In this document: in pieces, positions 60,231 through 64,000 of the stretch
Numbering within the stretch: the stretch's first letter is position 1
How the letters are laid out: the number at the start of each line of letters is the position of its first letter
Origin: DATARR01 sp044868005
Lineage (GTDB): Bacteria; Acidobacteriota; Thermoanaerobaculia; Multivoradales; UBA5704
Length of the DNA: 64,000 nt
Assembly: GCA_044868005.1 (NCBI GenBank)
Contig: JBIOVX010000013.1
Coordinates: forward strand, 1 to 64,000
Direction: 5' to 3'
Made by a program: the position numbers and the translations under genes
The notes under the pieces: model-generated
What the model saw: only the letters and a program-made list of their open reading frames with translations
Database searches by the model: none
What the model was told of the DNA's origin: nothing

Positions 60231-61205
60231 TCAGCTCGCCCGCAGGAACTCCACCGTCGGCGGCAGCCCTTCGTCGAGGCTCCGCGGGCGCCAGTCGAGC
60301 TCGGTGCGCGCGCGGGAGTCGTCGAAGGCCCAGTGCCGCTCCAGGCTGTTGAGCTGCTCGCTCGAGAACGGCGGCCGGCGGCCGCGCAGCTTGTAAAGCG
60401 GGCCCGAGACGGCCAGTCCAATCCGCGCCAGCCCTATGGGCAGATTACGGCGAGGAGCCCTGACGCCGCCCAACGCGCAGACGCGGTCCACCAGGCTGCG
60501 CAGGGTCGCGACGTCGCCCGTCATGAGGTAACCCCGGCCTGGCGGCGCCTTCTCGATCACCTTGAACATGCCTTCGACCAGATCGTCGAGAAAGATCCAG
60601 GCCATCCTGCGGTCGGCTCCCACAAGGGCGGGGAAGCGTCCCTTGAGGAAGCCGCGGAGGAGGGCGTTGGCTCCTTCCTTCTTCCCAGGCGGGCCGTAGA
60701 CGAGGCTCGGGTAGACGGTGTTGACCCGCAGCCCCCGCTTGACCCACTCCTGGACCGCCAGCTCGCCGGAGTGCTTGGTGGCGCTGTAGAGGGTGGGGAA
60801 GGGGGTCTGCACCGGCGCGTCCTCGCTCACGACCGAGCCGTCCGGCGGGCTGCCGCCGAAGTAGGCCATCGAGGAGACGGAGAGGAATCGGCCCACCCCC
60901 AGCTTGTAGGCGAGGGAGGCGACGTTCTCGCTCCCCTGGACGTTGGCCCGCCGCATCCGCTCCGGCGGGCCGTCGAAGTCGAGATCGGCGGCGGCGTGGA
61001 TCACCCAGTCGGCGCCCGACATGCCCTCGCGCATCGAGGCGCGGTCCCCGATGTCGCCGGTGAACGTCGCGGCCCCAAGGCGCCGCAGGGGCTCCGCGTC
61101 GCTCGTAGGGCGCACCAGGGCCCTCACCTCGTGCCCGGCCTCCGCGAGCCGGCGCGCCAAGGCACGGCCGATATAGCCGGTGCCGCCCGTCAGGAAGACC
61201 CTCAT
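60231..61205 (-). CDS. NAD-dependent epimerase/dehydratase family protein
   Basis: A 324-residue extended SDR. The N-terminal MRVFLTGGTGYIGRALARRL has the GxxGxxG cofactor loop. Further features are ADWVIHAAADLDFD, FLSVSSMAYFGG and the catalytic YxxxK as YSATKHSGE, plus YPSLVYGPPG. Members of this group act on nucleotide sugars or on steroid/flavonoid-like substrates; the substrate here cannot be stated. The end RTELDWRPRSLDEGL is common in the family. The start at 61205 has no alternative nearby. It lies upstream of DUF72 in the same direction. Confidence 0.9.
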   Translation of the reverse strand: MRVFLTGGTGYIGRALARRLAEAGHEVRALVRPTSDAEPLRRLGAATFTGDIGDRASMREGMSGADWVIHAAADLDFDGPPERMRRANVQGSENVASLAYKLGVGRFLSVSSMAYFGGSPPDGSVVSEDAPVQTPFPTLYSATKHSGELAVQEWVKRGLRVNTVYPSLVYGPPGKKEGANALLRGFLKGRFPALVGADRRMAWIFLDDLVEGMFKVIEKAPPGRGYLMTGDVATLRSLVDRVCALGGVRAPRRNLPIGLARIGLAVSGPLYKLRGRRPPFSSEQLNSLERHWAFDDSRARTELDWRPRSLDEGLPPTVEFLRAS

Positions 61206-61341
61206 CGGGCGGATTCTAGTGGAGAACCTTCAGTGTCCCGGCTGGAACTTACGAGCGGGAGCCTCGTCAGGGCCGTTCACCCCCGGACGGTGCGGGGCTC
61301 TCGGGAGCAAGAAGAGGAAATGGGAATCCAACATAGGTCGC

Positions 61342-61468
61342 CCCTGTTATACAGGGTGGGACGGGGCTCGGGAGTTGAACCTGTCCCGGAGTAGCACACT
61401 CCAAACATTCTCCTTCAGCTCCCTCTCCTCCCCCCGCGTCGGCTCCCTCCCCGATGCGGGGCTTTTTT
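61342..61468 (+). ncRNA. Candidate structured small RNA
   Basis: In the 261-bp gap after the epimerase start there is no plus-strand gene, yet a plus-strand terminator ends it. Before the terminator lie hairpins CCCTGT-TAT-ACAGGG (61342-61356), GGGAC/GTCCC (61358-61362, 61383-61387), alternative CGGGA/TCCCG (61369-61373, 61384-61388) and GGAGT-AGCAC-ACTCC (61388-61402). The second and third pairings exclude each other. TTATAC at 61347 could be a -10, though no good -35 is seen. I do not recognise a known RNA family. Confidence 0.4.
61432..61468 (+). terminator. Intrinsic terminator, plus strand
   Basis: CCCCGCGTCGG and CCGATGCGGGG (11-bp stem, one G-T pair), 8-nt loop, then CTTTTTT. On the minus strand it lies directly behind the stop of the small gene at 61467-61748 but lacks a T-run in that direction. 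Confidence 0.82.
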
Positions 61469-61748
61469 ATGGTGGTGTTGCGGGCTTTCCGGGCATCCGC
61501 CAAGCTGACATTTTCGCCGGGTTGAGCAGCAAGAGCAGCTTGTCGTGCAGACTTTCTTCGGACAAGTGGGAAGAGGAGTGCTCGGCCAGCGCCAGCTCGA
61601 TAGCCGACACGAGATCTTGAGCGCCAGAGCTACTGTCGAGATGCATATTCCAGCTTCGCTGAACGAGCCAATCTTCGAACTCCTCAAGATCCAGCCTGCC
61701 AGCCAGCAGATCCGCAAGCTTCCGGCGAACTTCCATTTCACGGATCAT
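61467..61748 (-). CDS. Small conserved hypothetical protein
   Basis: A 93-residue acidic, helical protein: MEVRRKLADLLAGRLDLEEF then EDWLVQRSWNMHLD, LVSAIELALAEHSSSHLSEE. I recall similar small proteins (short gene, DLxEFExW pattern, AIEL.LAE) in many bacteria with no known function. The start at 61748 is chosen because residues upstream do not look coding; the start at 61736 (MEVRRKL) is an alternative. Its ATG overlaps head-to-head with the next gene (CATGA). Base composition is A/T-richer than the flanks. The stop is followed at once by the plus-strand terminator hairpin. Confidence 0.7.
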   Translation of the reverse strand: MIREMEVRRKLADLLAGRLDLEEFEDWLVQRSWNMHLDSSSGAQDLVSAIELALAEHSSSHLSEESLHDKLLLLLNPAKMSAWRMPGKPATPP

Positions 61749-62109
61749 GAACGAGTCTCCGATTCCTCTAATCAGGGTCAGCTTTGAAGAGCTGCGACAG
61801 CTCTTCAACGAAGGCCGATACTGGGAACGGCTACAAGCGGGGGAGCTTCGCGCCCGCTGCCGCCGCGAGGGGCACCCTGCCCCGCCAGAGTCGGGCCAGC
61901 CTTATTGTACGCGAAGCCAGGAGGTGTCCTACTTCGATAAGGACGACCAGGAAGTCGCCAGGGTCCACCAATACCTGAGACCGGATGGTCTTCTAGGTGG
62001 CTCAGGAAGGCCCGATCCGAAACGCGTGCTTCAGGGAGGTATCCTGTATCGGCTTACCAAGCGACAGGAGACCGCACCAACGGCGCCGCCATCCTCTCCC
62101 CAGACCTGA
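61747..62109 (+). CDS. Small conserved hypothetical protein with RVHQYLRPDG motif
   Basis: A 120-residue protein. The C-terminal half DDQEVARVHQYLRPDGLLGG then SGRPDPKRVLQGGILYRL matches, from memory, a recurring small hypothetical family (VARVHxYLRPDGxxGxSGxPDPKxL). The N-terminal half has Cys, Arg and Pro residues (ARCRREGHPAPPESG, PYCTRS). No membrane segment. Its start codon overlaps the divergent gene by 2 bp. Its pairing with that gene may be functional, like a small two-gene module, but no function is known for either. Lower GC than neighbours hints at transfer. Confidence 0.72.
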   Translation: MNESPIPLIRVSFEELRQLFNEGRYWERLQAGELRARCRREGHPAPPESGQPYCTRSQEVSYFDKDDQEVARVHQYLRPDGLLGGSGRPDPKRVLQGGILYRLTKRQETAPTAPPSSPQT

Positions 62110-62113
62110 ATCG

Positions 62114-64000
<1,887 letters not shown>

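Noticed and set aside
61358..61402. tRNA-like T-arm on the minus strand (GGTTCAACTCCCG)
   Set aside because: The stem is too short with a loop that is too long, the upstream anticodon-like loop lacks U33, and no acceptor stem or CCA end is formed. Not a tRNA or tmRNA.

Overview
The window is a GC-rich bacterial chromosome segment with dense, often 4-bp-overlapping genes (ATGA and GTGA junctions) and purine-rich ribosome binding sites. It looks like an uncultured or little-studied Acidobacteriota-type organism. That placement is an inference from the gene mix (a CRTAC1-like protein beside an aa3-type oxidase operon, an extracellular contractile injection system, glucodextranase-C-like periplasmic proteins). 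No rRNA or tRNA gene is present to test it. The cell has an outer membrane, shown by two beta-barrel proteins and several signal peptides.

Region 1 (1 to about 26,980) is the distal half of an extracellular contractile injection system (eCIS), a phage-tail-like protein-delivery machine. Left to right it encodes a conserved eCIS protein cut by the window edge, a gp25-like baseplate wedge, a J-like baseplate protein, a gpI-like tail protein, a fibre-like protein with two long internal repeats and a C-terminal helix-hairpin-helix, a related protein, a tandem pair of paralogues, a secreted protein ending in an outer-membrane barrel, a protein with a 21-bp repeat linker, and an AAA+ ATPase. The last part is a 1,951-residue DUF4157 cargo protein whose A/T-richer C-terminus looks like a GIY-YIG nuclease toxin. 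A DUF4240-like candidate immunity gene and a pentapeptide-repeat gene follow it directly. Sheath, tube and spike genes are expected upstream of the window.

Region 2 (26,977 to 33,480) has two glycosyltransferase genes, one of them a four-module fusion, then a TetR regulator divergent from two tandem short-chain dehydrogenases, with a palindromic operator inside the shared promoter.

Region 3 (33,600 to 44,464) is a respiratory and copper block: heme O synthase, SCO copper chaperone, a CRTAC1-like FG-GAP protein on the other strand, cytochrome c oxidase subunits I, III, IV and II with two small membrane proteins, and a DUF420 protein. A bufferin-like copper RiPP operon follows: a Tat-exported cysteine-rich precursor, a DUF692/MNIO enzyme and a DUF2063 partner. 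A 17-nt motif is shared upstream of the oxidase and RiPP operons. Subunit I lacks the usual K-pathway lysine.

Region 4 (44,500 to 58,470) starts with a frameshifted lnt-like remnant and continues as a starch/maltodextrin locus: lipoprotein alpha-amylase behind a near-consensus promoter, MalK-type ATPase, binding protein, an unusually extended MalF-type permease, a MalG-type permease, two glucodextranase-C-like secreted proteins, an outer-membrane channel, and a second secreted alpha-amylase on the opposite strand.

Region 5 (58,487 to 64,000) holds a short-chain dehydrogenase, a DUF72 protein, an NAD-dependent epimerase, a possible structured small RNA ending in a strong terminator, two small head-to-head genes, and aconitase, cut by the right edge. 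Palindromic C/T-rich dispersed repeats occur at four or more intergenic sites.
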